A stretch of 16,981 nucleotides of DNA from Paracoccaceae bacterium (GCA_007131945.1 SLPP01000128.1:1-16981), one strand, 5' to 3'. Shown: positions 7,114 through 14,472, numbered from the stretch's first letter. Translations and numbers: made by a program. The notes: generated by a model not told the origin, from the sequence alone.

Positions 7114-8181
7114 TCAGCGCCGCATCAGGCCATGGGCCAGTGCGGCAAGATCGGTGTCGCGGACGCAGCCATCGCAGTGGCGCTGGTCCTCGCGAGGTGA
7201 AAAGCGCGTCCGGCATCGCGGGCAGGTGGCGCGCGGCTGCGTGTCAAGCTGAACAGGGCCTGCATAGGCCCCTTCGCCCGCCGACAGCAGCCCCAGCGCG
7301 CCGCTGCGGGTGCAGTCGCCGCAGGCGATGCAGATGATGGCGTCAAAGATGAGCGAGGCTTGCGTGTCGGACTCGCGCAGCCGCAGCGCGCCGGTCGGGC
7401 AAAGGCGCGAAAGCGCCTGCAGGTCGCGGGTGGGCGCGCGCAAGACGAGCGCAGGGAACAGCGCCGCCGGCAGCGGGTTGTTTCCGACCAGATCGGCCAG
7501 TTGCTTTGCCCGCTTGCGGCGCCTTGACGCCGAAACCCTGCCCGGCAGGCCGGCCAGCGGGTCGCCGTTCCCCTCATCCCGCTGCCCCGCCTGCGCAATG
7601 CGCGCAAACAGCGCCCGCCGCGCCGGATCGGCGCTGCGACCGCGCGGCGCCAGCCGTGCCCGCCAGCGCGCTTTCGGTTCGCGGCGGACACGGACTCGGG
7701 AGGCAAGCCCGAGAATTGCGGCTTCTGCATTGACCTCGTTGAGCGCCGCGAGCCAGGGTTCGGCCCGCCCCATCGAGACGGGACAGGCGGCGCACCAGCC
7801 GCGGTCGATCAACGTGACATCGCCCTTTGCCAGCCCGCCGCGCAGCGCCTCCGGCGTGAGCCCGCCCAGGCAGGTCACGACGCGGGCACCCGCTTCGGCA
7901 CGACGCGTGCGCGCGCATTCATAAAGGCTGGCCATGCCGGACCCGGGCGTGGCTATCGCCCCGGTTGGGCAGATGCTCGCGCAACGCCCGCAGCCGCTGC
8001 AGGCGGCGGGGTCGATCTGCACCATGCGCTCGGCGATGCGGATTGCGCCCTCGGGGCAGCTTTGCCGGCAGGCAGAGCAGGGCATCCCCGGACGCATCGC
8101 GCTCAGGCACGCACCCTCGACCAGCCGGACGTCGCCGCCCGCGGAGCCCTTTGCTGCGTCGCTCGCAACGACCTTGCCCAA
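7114..8181 (-). CDS. arxB2: Cysteine-rich multi-cluster ferredoxin, ArxB2 (ArxB')
   Basis: A 355-residue iron-sulfur protein, first gene of the structural operon. Residues 25-42 (CSACRQSCP) and 61-71 (CSGCGRCASICP) form a ferredoxin-like 2x[4Fe-4S] pair. Further cysteines occur at 89, 104, 130 and 133; a second ferredoxin-like half holds CPTGAL (261) and CIACGDC (284-290). The end carries CPRC...HCDGC (320/323/336/339), which looks like a zinc ribbon or rubredoxin-type knuckle. The middle (165-230) is very basic. No signal peptide is seen, so a cytoplasmic role in maturation or electron transfer is likely; the function of ArxB' proteins is not well known to me. The start is a TTG at 8181: no ATG occurs before the first cysteines, an in-frame TAG lies four codons upstream, and GGGAGGTGA directly precedes it. 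Confidence 0.78.
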   Translation of the reverse strand: MGKVVASDAAKGSAGGDVRLVEGACLSAMRPGMPCSACRQSCPEGAIRIAERMVQIDPAACSGCGRCASICPTGAIATPGSGMASLYECARTRRAEAGARVVTCLGGLTPEALRGGLAKGDVTLIDRGWCAACPVSMGRAEPWLAALNEVNAEAAILGLASRVRVRREPKARWRARLAPRGRSADPARRALFARIAQAGQRDEGNGDPLAGLPGRVSASRRRKRAKQLADLVGNNPLPAALFPALVLRAPTRDLQALSRLCPTGALRLRESDTQASLIFDAIICIACGDCTRSGALGLLSAGEGAYAGPVQLDTQPRATCPRCRTRFSPREDQRHCDGCVRDTDLAALAHGLMRR

Positions 8182-8182
8182 A

Positions 8183-8191
8183 TCACCTCCC
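8183..8191 (-). promoter_or_regulatory. Strong Shine-Dalgarno that fixes the TTG start of arxB2
   Basis: On the minus strand, GGGAGGTGA occupies 8191 to 8183, and the TTG start is at 8181-8179. The spacing of four bases from GGAGG is short but usable. The site decides the start because no ATG or GTG lies in frame nearby. Confidence 0.6.
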
Positions 8192-8291
8192 TAGCTGCGC
8201 GCCTTGGCAGATCATGCGTGGCGCGGCTCGCTCGGTTGTCCTCCAGGACCAAGGATAGCAGGCTGCATGTTGCATAAAACGGTGATTCCGC

Positions 8292-8306
8292 GCCAAAAGC
8301 ACGCCA
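8292..8306 (-). promoter_or_regulatory. Sigma-54 (-24/-12)-like promoter element upstream of arxB2
   Basis: The minus strand reads TGGCGTGCTTTTGGC. The invariant GG and GC are present and 12 bases apart, as in the consensus TGGCACG-N4-TTGC; three of the other consensus bases differ. A start point near 8280 would leave an untranslated leader of about 100 bases before arxB2. The two palindromes at 8339-8389 would then be centred near -67 and -100, a usual range for enhancer-binding regulators. No better sigma-70 pair is apparent. It could still be a chance match in GC-rich DNA. Confidence 0.4.
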
Positions 8307-8338
8307 TCAACTTTATGTTTTTAAATGAGAAAACACGC

Positions 8339-8356
8339 TGTCCGAGATTCCGGACA
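8339..8356. promoter_or_regulatory. Palindromic operator-like site 1 in the arxR-arxB2 gap
   Basis: TGTCCGAGATTCCGGACA has perfect 6-base outer arms (TGTCCG/CGGACA) around a 6-base centre. Its reverse complement matches site 2 at 16 of 18 positions, so the two are inverted copies of one motif. The likeliest binder is ArxR, whose operon controls this intergenic region. As RNA it would also form a hairpin, followed after five bases by a short T-run, so a weak terminator is an alternative. Confidence 0.6.
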
Positions 8357-8371
8357 GCTTGGTCCGGCTGC

Positions 8372-8389
8372 TGTCCGGAATCCCGGACG
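8372..8389. promoter_or_regulatory. Palindromic operator-like site 2 in the arxR-arxB2 gap
   Basis: TGTCCGGAATCCCGGACG is the second copy of the motif, 33 bases centre to centre from site 1, which is about three helical turns, so both sites would face the same side of the DNA. A half-site (GGTCCGG, 8361-8367) lies between them. It begins 14 bases beyond the arxR stop. A stem of GTCCGG/CCGGAC with a GATT loop is possible in the arxR transcript, but no U-run follows. Confidence 0.6.
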
Positions 8390-8402
8390 CTGCGCAGCGG
8401 AG

Positions 8403-9662
8403 CTAGCTGCGGCCCTCGATGCCTAGTTTCTGCATCTTTTCCCACAGCGTCGAACGGCCGATCTGCAAGAGCTTGGCGGCTTCGGTCAGCGAGCCATCGG
8501 CGCGCGTCAGCGCGCTCTGGATATGGGCGCGCTCGGCCGCGTCGCGTACTTCGCCCAGTGCCTGGAAATCATCGCCCGGTTCTTCGGCAACACCGGGCAC
8601 GCCCTCGGGAAACAGATCGGCGGGCAGGATCGTTTTCCCCTGAACCATCGCCATGGCGCGCGTCAGCCGCGCTCGTAATTCGCGCCCGTTGCCCGGCCAA
8701 TCATGCAGGCGCGCCGCCTGTTCGGCCTGCGGCGAGATGCCCCTCAAGGGCGTTCCCCGCCGCGCGTTCATGCCCTCGAACAGCCTCGACATCAGCCACA
8801 AGGTATCCTCGGGCCGGTTGCGCAGGGGAGAAATGTTGAGCGTCAGAACAGACAGATGAAAATAAAGATCGGGGCGCAGACTTTCAGGCGAAAGATCTGG
8901 CCCATCGGTCGCGATCAGTCGCGCCCCGGCAGTGTCGCCGCCCGCCCAGAGGGTCTGCAAGAGCCTTGCCTGCAGCGCCGGCGATGCCTCGCTGATACGC
9001 TCGATCAGCAAGCAGCCCTCGCCCGCACGCGCCAGTGCGCCCTTCTCGGGGTCCAGAACCGCGGGCAGCATCGCTTCCGGCGTAAGCCGCGTCAGATCGA
9101 CCGACACGAAGGGCGCGTTTCTGCGGTCCGACAGGGCGTGCAGGCGTCTCGCCACCAGGCGCTTTCCAGTGCCGCTCTCGCCCAGGACCATGACCGGCTC
9201 GGCGCGCTCGACAAGCCGGCTCAGGTCACTGTCGAGCGCCCGCGCGGCAGGCGATATTCCGAACCACGGCCCCTCGGCGGCGATATCGCGCGGCACGACG
9301 ACGAGTGCCAGCCGTTCGAGAAACCGGCCCATGTCGAAAGGTTTGGTCACATAGTCTGCCGCCCCCGAACGCAGCAGCCGCACCGCCTGATCGGCCGCCC
9401 CCTGGCCGGTCATGAACAGAAACGGCGGCGGTGTGCCATGCTCGCACAACCGATTGAACAACTCTTCGCCCGACCCGTCGGGCAGGCGAATGTCGCAGAC
9501 AACGGCATCGAAAGGCTGGCGCGGAGTGCGCAGGGCGCCAAGCGCCCGGTGCAGGGTTTTCAGCCAAACCACACGCGCGCCTTCCAACTCCAGCCGCTGA
9601 AAGATCGACCCGCCCATAATCTCGTCATCCTCGACCAGCGCGATATGGCGGCCCTCAAACAT
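8403..9662 (-). CDS. arxR: NtrC-type response regulator with degenerate AAA+ domain, ArxR
   Basis: A 419-residue regulator with three parts. The receiver domain (about 5-120) has acidic residues E11-D13, phosphoacceptor Asp57 (VVCDIRLPDGSG) and Lys107 (YVTKPFD). The AAA+ domain (about 135-355) keeps Walker A (GESGTGK, 161-167) and an RPDLYFHL segment. The Fis-type helix-turn-helix is at about 380-412. The stretch that should hold GAFTGA is shortened to KGALARAGEG (207-216), and Walker B, normally LFLDE, reads CLLIER, so sigma-54 contact and ATP hydrolysis are both doubtful. The ATG at 9662 overlaps the arxS stop by 8 bases; longer upstream readings lack domain sense. Rhodobacter NtrC and HupR also lack GAFTGA and work with sigma-70, so ArxR may act the same way, binding the palindromes next to its gene. 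Confidence 0.87.
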   Translation of the reverse strand: MFEGRHIALVEDDEIMGGSIFQRLELEGARVVWLKTLHRALGALRTPRQPFDAVVCDIRLPDGSGEELFNRLCEHGTPPPFLFMTGQGAADQAVRLLRSGAADYVTKPFDMGRFLERLALVVVPRDIAAEGPWFGISPAARALDSDLSRLVERAEPVMVLGESGTGKRLVARRLHALSDRRNAPFVSVDLTRLTPEAMLPAVLDPEKGALARAGEGCLLIERISEASPALQARLLQTLWAGGDTAGARLIATDGPDLSPESLRPDLYFHLSVLTLNISPLRNRPEDTLWLMSRLFEGMNARRGTPLRGISPQAEQAARLHDWPGNGRELRARLTRAMAMVQGKTILPADLFPEGVPGVAEEPGDDFQALGEVRDAAERAHIQSALTRADGSLTEAAKLLQIGRSTLWEKMQKLGIEGRS

Positions 9663-11094
9663 GCCGCCCCCGCAATGGCAGGCGCACCCGCACCTCGTTT
9701 TGCCCGTGCACCGAGCGCCCCAGATCAATGGTGCCGCCAAGAGATTTGACCAGATCGCGCACCACCCGCAGGCCAAGGCCACCGCCCGGCTCGACGGGCT
9801 CATCCGACAGCAGCCTTGGCTTGACACTGTCTGAAAAGCCCGGGCCCGCATCCCATACGCACAGGCAGAGACTGTCGCCGTCGGGTTTGACCCGCAGGCC
9901 AAGCTTGCCACCCGGCCCTGTCACCGCCGCCGCATTCAACAGCAGGTTCAGCGCGATCTGCCTGACCGAACCAGCGGGAAGGCCCTTGCAGCATGAACCG
10001 TCAGCCTCGATCCGCCAGTCGAGGATTTGTGCCTTGCGCTCGATCTCGGGGCGGATCAGCAAGTGAAGATCGTCGAAATCCTGCAGGGCCAGCTGCACCT
10101 TTTCTGGACTGGCCCCATCATCATTGCGATGCATGTCGAGTGTGGTGCGCGAGACATCCCGCAGGTGCTTGAGTCCGCGCTCCAGCAGTTCGGCGCTGTC
10201 GCGCACCACATCGGGGCGGTCGGGATAGGTGCGGATCGTGTCGACCGTGTTGAGCAGCCCCCCCAGCGGGTTGTTGATCTCATGCGCCAAACCGCCGGCC
10301 AGTCGACCAAGACTGACATAGCGCTCGCGCTCGGCCAGCCGGCGCTCGGTTGCAGTACGCGCCTGCACGGCAAGGATCAGCCCGTTGTAGTTGTGGTAAA
10401 GCTGCGCCAGTTCGGCATCCCGCGCCGGGATCAGCGCCTCGGCGATGGGCTGCGGCGTGCCGCCCGGCTGCTCCATCTCGCGCGTCAGGCGCCGCACCGG
10501 CGCCAGCACCCGTCGCATCAGCGCATAGCCGGCAACCGACAGGATCAGGATCGCCGCGGCATTGCCCAGAAGCAGCGAAAAAAGCGCCCGCCGGCGCTCG
10601 GCGGCGAATTCCTGCACGTCGAAGTCGATCACGAGTTGCCCCAGCGGGCGGCCTTGCCAGACCACCGTATTTCGCACGGCAATCCTCTCTGAGGCCGCAT
10701 CGAAGCGGATATCGTCAAGCCGGATGGCCTCTTCTACCAGCCCGGCCCCATTGCTGCCGATCGGATGGGCCTCGGGCAAGCTGGATACCATGACCCGCCC
10801 GCGCGCATCGACCAAGGCTGCCGAGATCGGGCGAAAGCTGCCCTCGCGCAGGGTCGCGCGGTCCAGAATATCGAACATTTCCCAGATATCGTCGCGCTGT
10901 ACATAGGGGCCGAGCGAAGTGGACAATGCGCGAAACTCGATCTCGGCCAGATCGGTCAGCTGCCGCACCTGCGCGCGGTTCAGCGCCGACAGGACAAGCT
11001 GTGAAGCAACGATCCCCATCAGCACCATCAGCCCGGCCACGAGCAGGGGCACGCGCAGGCTAAGCGGCATGGCTAAAGGCAGGCGCATCGTCAC
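9655..11094 (-). CDS. arxS: Membrane sensor histidine kinase, ArxS
   Basis: A 479-residue two-component sensor kinase. Transmembrane segments at about 13-37 and 171-193 enclose a periplasmic domain of about 130 residues, followed by a HAMP-like linker (to about 250). The kinase core has the H-box GRLAGGLAHEINNPLGG (His271 phosphorylated), the N-box ALNLLLNAAAVT (Asn383), G1 box DAGPGF (415-420) and G2 GGGLGLRVV (437-445). It would phosphorylate ArxR, its neighbour. The start is drawn at a GTG (11094) that overlaps the arxX stop as GTGA; an ATG two codons on (11088) is equally good, with GGGGGTGA before it. The order arxX-arxS-arxR, with overlaps at both joints, indicates that the binding protein, kinase and regulator form one signalling unit. 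Confidence 0.88.
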   Translation of the reverse strand: MTMRLPLAMPLSLRVPLLVAGLMVLMGIVASQLVLSALNRAQVRQLTDLAEIEFRALSTSLGPYVQRDDIWEMFDILDRATLREGSFRPISAALVDARGRVMVSSLPEAHPIGSNGAGLVEEAIRLDDIRFDAASERIAVRNTVVWQGRPLGQLVIDFDVQEFAAERRRALFSLLLGNAAAILILSVAGYALMRRVLAPVRRLTREMEQPGGTPQPIAEALIPARDAELAQLYHNYNGLILAVQARTATERRLAERERYVSLGRLAGGLAHEINNPLGGLLNTVDTIRTYPDRPDVVRDSAELLERGLKHLRDVSRTTLDMHRNDDGASPEKVQLALQDFDDLHLLIRPEIERKAQILDWRIEADGSCCKGLPAGSVRQIALNLLLNAAAVTGPGGKLGLRVKPDGDSLCLCVWDAGPGFSDSVKPRLLSDEPVEPGGGLGLRVVRDLVKSLGGTIDLGRSVHGQNEVRVRLPLRGRHV

Positions 11095-11972
11095 CCCCGT
11101 TCGGAGACCAGGCGCATCAGGCGTGCTATGCTGTCAAAACTGTCCGGCTGAGGCGGCACGAAGCCATCCAACTGCAACATGCGCAGGACCTCCCGCCCCG
11201 CCTCGGTCTGCGTGATGTCGAAAAGGGCCCGCAAGAGCAGCGCTTCGGCGCGCGTGCCGCGCGCCTCGGACCCGACGACCACGGGCGGGAAGCCGTGCCA
11301 CTCGGAGCGCCAGACAACTCTTGTGCGCGCCAGAAGCTCCGGCTCGGTCGCCGCCAGTGCATCGTAGACATAACCGTCAACGCTGCCGGACCGGGCCAGC
11401 CTGCGCGCGACGGCCCGCACGACATTGCGATGCCCGAAGGTGAAGAAGGTGCGGGCGAAAAACTGTTCGGGGCGCTCGCCGAGTTCGAGCAGCCTTGCAA
11501 CCGTCACCAGATGGCCGGAATTCGAGTCGGGGTCGGAATAGGCATGTACGTCGCCGCGCAGCACCGCGAAATCCTCGACCGTGCGATCATCCGCCGTGAT
11601 CAGATAGGAACGGTAGAGCGGCCGGCCCTGCCACAGCGGGATCGCGACAGCCTCCAGCCGGTTCGGATACTGAAGCAGCGGATAGCCGCACAGCCAGGCC
11701 GCGTCGATCTCGCCCAGGAGCAGAAGCGCGACGACTTCCTTGTAGGTTCGGCGCTGGACATACTCGATGCCCAGACCGGTCGATTCCTCGATATGTGCGC
11801 TCAGTCGCTCCAGAAGCTGCCAGTCGTTGTCAAGGAAGACAGGGGTCAGGCCGAATCGTAGAGCGGCGCGAGCCTTAGCGCCGGAAGCTGCGGAAATCGC
11901 CGCAAGCCCCGTAAAGGCGGCCAGGATACCGCGTCGGGATACCAGCCAGGGCGTTTCCAAATCTCTCTCCAT
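11091..11972 (-). CDS. arxX: PhnD-like periplasmic binding protein, arsenite sensor ArxX
   Basis: A 293-residue substrate-binding protein of the PhnD/transferrin-type family. The N-terminus carries a Tat-like leader (SRRGILAAF, then a small-residue hydrophobic run ending AKARA). The mature part starts with LRFGLTPVF and has family features: GEIDAAWLCGYPLL (88-100), YSDPDSNSGHL, and DGYVYDALAAT. Cys95 is the only cysteine in the protein and lies on the binding-cleft strand. AioX and ArrX proteins, which present arsenite or arsenate to their kinases, are of this type, and AioX uses an essential cysteine. The ATG at 11972 gives a sensible leader although its GGAAG is too close for a good ribosome site. 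It is first of the arxXSR group; a separate promoter may lie in the 169-base gap after arsC. Confidence 0.85.
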   Translation of the reverse strand: MERDLETPWLVSRRGILAAFTGLAAISAASGAKARAALRFGLTPVFLDNDWQLLERLSAHIEESTGLGIEYVQRRTYKEVVALLLLGEIDAAWLCGYPLLQYPNRLEAVAIPLWQGRPLYRSYLITADDRTVEDFAVLRGDVHAYSDPDSNSGHLVTVARLLELGERPEQFFARTFFTFGHRNVVRAVARRLARSGSVDGYVYDALAATEPELLARTRVVWRSEWHGFPPVVVGSEARGTRAEALLLRALFDITQTEAGREVLRMLQLDGFVPPQPDSFDSIARLMRLVSERG

Positions 11973-12023
11973 CTTCCAACACGGGAAGCGACGCTTGCGC
12001 CTTGACGGTAGGCATGGCGACCC

Positions 12024-12038
12024 GTGACACCGTGTTAC
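12024..12038. promoter_or_regulatory. Imperfect palindrome upstream of arxX
   Basis: GTGACACCGTGTTAC pairs at 6 of 7 positions around a central C. A further partial copy, CGTGACA, lies at 12043-12049. The position, 52 bases upstream of the arxX start in the arsC-arxX gap, suits an operator. The motif differs from the arxB2 palindromes, so a different regulator, or none, may use it. The same gap holds two perfect palindromes just past the arsC stop, CATGCCGGCATG (12114-12125) and ACGAATTCGT (12130-12139); neither has a U-run, so neither is a clear terminator. Confidence 0.35.
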
Positions 12039-12141
12039 CCGTCGTGACAATACCCCGAGTGTCGCGCAATTCCATAAGGTCGACGCCATTCGAGGTGGGC
12101 AAGCCGAACAAATCATGCCGGCATGGTCGACGAATTCGTGT

Positions 12142-12534
12142 TCAGTGCAACTCTTCCTTTGCCAGCCCCTCGATCCGCGACCTGATCATGTCGCGCGCGG
12201 CGCGGAACGCGTCGATATTACCAGCTGCTGCCGGGTCGGGGAGCGGCCAGTGCTGGCGCTGCACGGCGCCGGGAACGAAGGAACAGATCACTTCGGCGCA
12301 TAGCGTCACTATCAGATCGGCGCTTTCGAGCGCGACTGCATCGATCGGCTTCGCGTGATGGGCCGACATATCGATGCCCGCCCGGGCCGTCACCCTAGCA
12401 GCCAGCGGATGCAGACAGGTCGGGGCGAAGCCCGCACTCGCCTCCTCGACATCGGCGAGCAGGAAGGCGCGCGCCAGCCCCTCGGCCATCTGGCTGCGGG
12501 CGGAATTGGCGACACAAAGAAACAGAACGCGTAT
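12142..12534 (-). CDS. arsC: Thioredoxin-type arsenate reductase ArsC (low-molecular-weight phosphatase fold), non-standard start
   Basis: It reduces arsenate to arsenite in the cytoplasm for export by Acr3. The phosphatase-type loop CVANSARS (Cys7, Arg13) is at the N-terminus. The two other redox cysteines are in LCAEVIC (Cys79, Cys84), followed by the family pattern HWPLPDPA, and the tail F...RD.I...I. About 130 residues is normal. The first ATG in frame (12489) would remove the catalytic cysteine. Upstream to the stop there is no ATG, GTG or TTG; the codon where Met is expected is ATA at 12534, with GAAGG eight bases before it, and a CTG follows three codons on. It lies four bases after the usp stop. 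Either an AUA/CUG start is used, or the gene is damaged, or the read has an error. Confidence 0.85.
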   Translation of the reverse strand: MRVLFLCVANSARSQMAEGLARAFLLADVEEASAGFAPTCLHPLAARVTARAGIDMSAHHAKPIDAVALESADLIVTLCAEVICSFVPGAVQRQHWPLPDPAAAGNIDAFRAARDMIRSRIEGLAKEELH

Positions 12535-12538
12535 GGTG

Positions 12539-13396
12539 TCAGCCTTCGTCGTCGTTGCGCAGGGGCACCAAGAGCACCGGACGACGGGCGATTTCGCACA
12601 GATTTGCCGCGGTCGAGCCGATCACCATGCTTTCCACCCAGTTTTGTCCGTGCTTGCCGACAACGATCAGATCCGCGTTGCGCTCCGCGGCCAGTCGGGC
12701 AATGGCCTCCGAGGGCTTGCCCTCGGCGAGATGCGCCTCGGCCTTGCCCCCGACGGCGGCGATCTCATGGGCGATGTTGTCGAGGGCTGCGCGCGCCATC
12801 ACCCGCCAGCGCGCGTAGCGCCGCTGTTCGTCCGGGGTGACGACATGGAGCAAGTCAAAGACGCCCGCATGTGGGGCCAGCATGGCCGCCGCGGCCTCCG
12901 CAGCCTGGGCCTGCGGCGAGAAATCGGTCGCCAGAATCACCCGTTGCAAGCCGGCGTGGCAGGTGCGCTCGCAGCCAACCGCGTCATTGACCTCGATCCA
13001 CTCCAGTCGAACCGGCAAGGTGGTCAAGTGGATGACCTCGCGCGCGACCGAGCCGAGGAACAAGCCGCGCAGCATGTTCTGCCCGCGTGAGCCAACCACA
13101 ATCAGATTGGCGCCATGTTCGCCCGCGGCGGAAAGTATGTCCTTCGCCACCTCGCCGGCGGCGCGGATCTCGACATCGACTTCAAGGCCGGCCTCACGCA
13201 GAGGCGCAGCGCGGTCCGACAGCCATGCCTCAAGGGGATCTCGGTTGCCGAATTCCGCTCCCTGGCCATAGCCGGTCTTCACGACATGGATCAGGATCAC
13301 ACGCGCAACACCCATGTCACGCAGATCAGGCAGGCAATCGAGCAGCGGACCCTGCGCCGCGGAATAGTCAAGGGCGATGAGCGCAGTACGAAACAT
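12539..13396 (-). CDS. Tandem-domain universal stress protein (UspA family)
   Basis: A 285-residue cytoplasmic protein made of two UspA domains (about 1-135 and 150-280). Each has the nucleotide-binding pattern: VGSRGQNMLRGLFLGSVA (101-118) and VGKHGQNWVESMVIGSTA (246-263), matching G-x2-G-x9-GS/T, so ATP-binding type is expected. Its start overlaps the acr3 stop (TGATG) with AGGAAGGAA upstream, so translation is coupled to acr3. arsC follows four bases after its stop. A Usp gene inside an arsenic operon is seen in other bacteria but its job is not settled. An energy or stress link to arsenic resistance is a guess. Confidence 0.9.
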   Translation of the reverse strand: MFRTALIALDYSAAQGPLLDCLPDLRDMGVARVILIHVVKTGYGQGAEFGNRDPLEAWLSDRAAPLREAGLEVDVEIRAAGEVAKDILSAAGEHGANLIVVGSRGQNMLRGLFLGSVAREVIHLTTLPVRLEWIEVNDAVGCERTCHAGLQRVILATDFSPQAQAAEAAAAMLAPHAGVFDLLHVVTPDEQRRYARWRVMARAALDNIAHEIAAVGGKAEAHLAEGKPSEAIARLAAERNADLIVVGKHGQNWVESMVIGSTAANLCEIARRPVLLVPLRNDDEG

Positions 13397-14472
13397 CAGC
13401 TTTGTTCCTTCCTGCGGGGGGCTCGGATCGGGGTTTCCTCAGTCGGGAATCGATGGCGCGTTCGGTTCGCGAACCAGACCAGCGACAGCATCACCGGTAC
13501 CTCGACCAGCACACCGACCACAGTAACGAGCGCCGCCACCGAGCCGAGCCCGAAAAGCCCGATCGCCACCGCCACGGCCAGTTCGAAATGGTTCGACGTG
13601 CCGATCAGCGCGCATGGCGCGGCGACCTTGTGCGGCACGCCCCAGCGCCAGGCCGCGGCATACGCCAGTGCGAAAATGCCATAGGACTGGATCAGGATCG
13701 GCACGGCGATCATGGCGATCAGCAGCGGGCGCTCGATGATCGCATCGCCCTGAAACCCGAACAGCAGAACCACCGTGCCCAGCAGCCCCAGAACCGAGAA
13801 GGGCTTGAGCCGCGACGTGAAGGCCGTGACCGCGCCCTCGGCCCGCGCCGCATCGGGCGCGCGGCGGGTCAAGATCAGCCGTGTCAGAACCCCGGCCACC
13901 AGCGGCACCACCACGAACAGAACCACCGACAGAAGCAGTGTGTCCCACGGCACGGTCACTTCGGTCAGCCCCAGCAGCAGCGCCACCAGCGGCGCATAGA
14001 GCACCACCATCACCACGTTGTTCACCGACACCTGCGCCAGCGTGTAGTTGGGATCGCCCTTGGTCAGCTGCGACCAGACGAACACCATCGCCGTGCAGGG
14101 CGCAGCCCCCAGCAGGATCAGCCCGGCGATATATTCGCCCGCAGTTTCGGGTTCGATGAAGGGCGCAAAGACGAACTCGAAAAAGATGATCCCCAGCACC
14201 GCCATGGTGAAGGGCTTGATCGCCCAGTTCACCGCCAGCGTGATGATCAACCCCTTGGGGCGTTCATGCACCCGCGCCAGGGCGGCGAAGTTCACCGCCA
14301 CCATCATCGGGTAGATCATCACCCAGATCAGCAGGGCGATTACCAGATTGATCTGCCCGACCTCCCAGCCGGCGAGGGTTTCGAACAGGTCGGGAAACAG
14401 CGCGCCGAGCGCCAGCCCGGCGAGGATGCTCAGCCCGACCCAGACAGAGAGATAGCGTTCGAATGTGGACAT
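13396..14472 (-). CDS. acr3: Arsenite efflux permease Acr3
   Basis: A 358-residue inner-membrane protein with about ten hydrophobic segments, of the Acr3 (BASS superfamily) type that pumps arsenite out of the cell using the proton gradient. [13 protein letters not shown] carries the conserved Cys126, and [19 protein letters not shown] near the C-terminus carries the conserved Glu, both known to be important in Acr3. The NWAIKPF motif is also typical. The ATG at 14472 lies 10 bases after the arsR stop with GAAGG upstream; an earlier in-frame start at 14535 would run inside arsR and adds nothing family-like. It is not ArsB, which has a different fold and about 12 segments. Confidence 0.95.
   Translation of the reverse strand: MSTFERYLSVWVGLSILAGLALGALFPDLFETLAGWEVGQINLVIALLIWVMIYPMMVAVNFAALARVHERPKGLIITLAVNWAIKPFTMAVLGIIFFEFVFAPFIEPETAGEYIAGLILLGAAPCTAMVFVWSQLTKGDPNYTLAQVSVNNVVMVVLYAPLVALLLGLTEVTVPWDTLLLSVVLFVVVPLVAGVLTRLILTRRAPDAARAEGAVTAFTSRLKPFSVLGLLGTVVLLFGFQGDAIIERPLLIAMIAVPILIQSYGIFALAYAAAWRWGVPHKVAAPCALIGTSNHFELAVAVAIGLFGLGSVAALVTVVGVLVEVPVMLSLVWFANRTRHRFPTEETPIRAPRRKEQS

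Noticed and set aside
5674..7200. Very long plus-strand open frame (508 codons) opposite arxA
   Set aside because: It is antisense to a conserved molybdoenzyme; the His/Gly/Arg-rich translation shows no domain. It is produced by GC-rich codon bias.
8372..8389. Rho-independent terminator of arxR
   Set aside because: The stem is possible but is not followed by a run of U; the near-identical second copy and spacing fit protein binding better.
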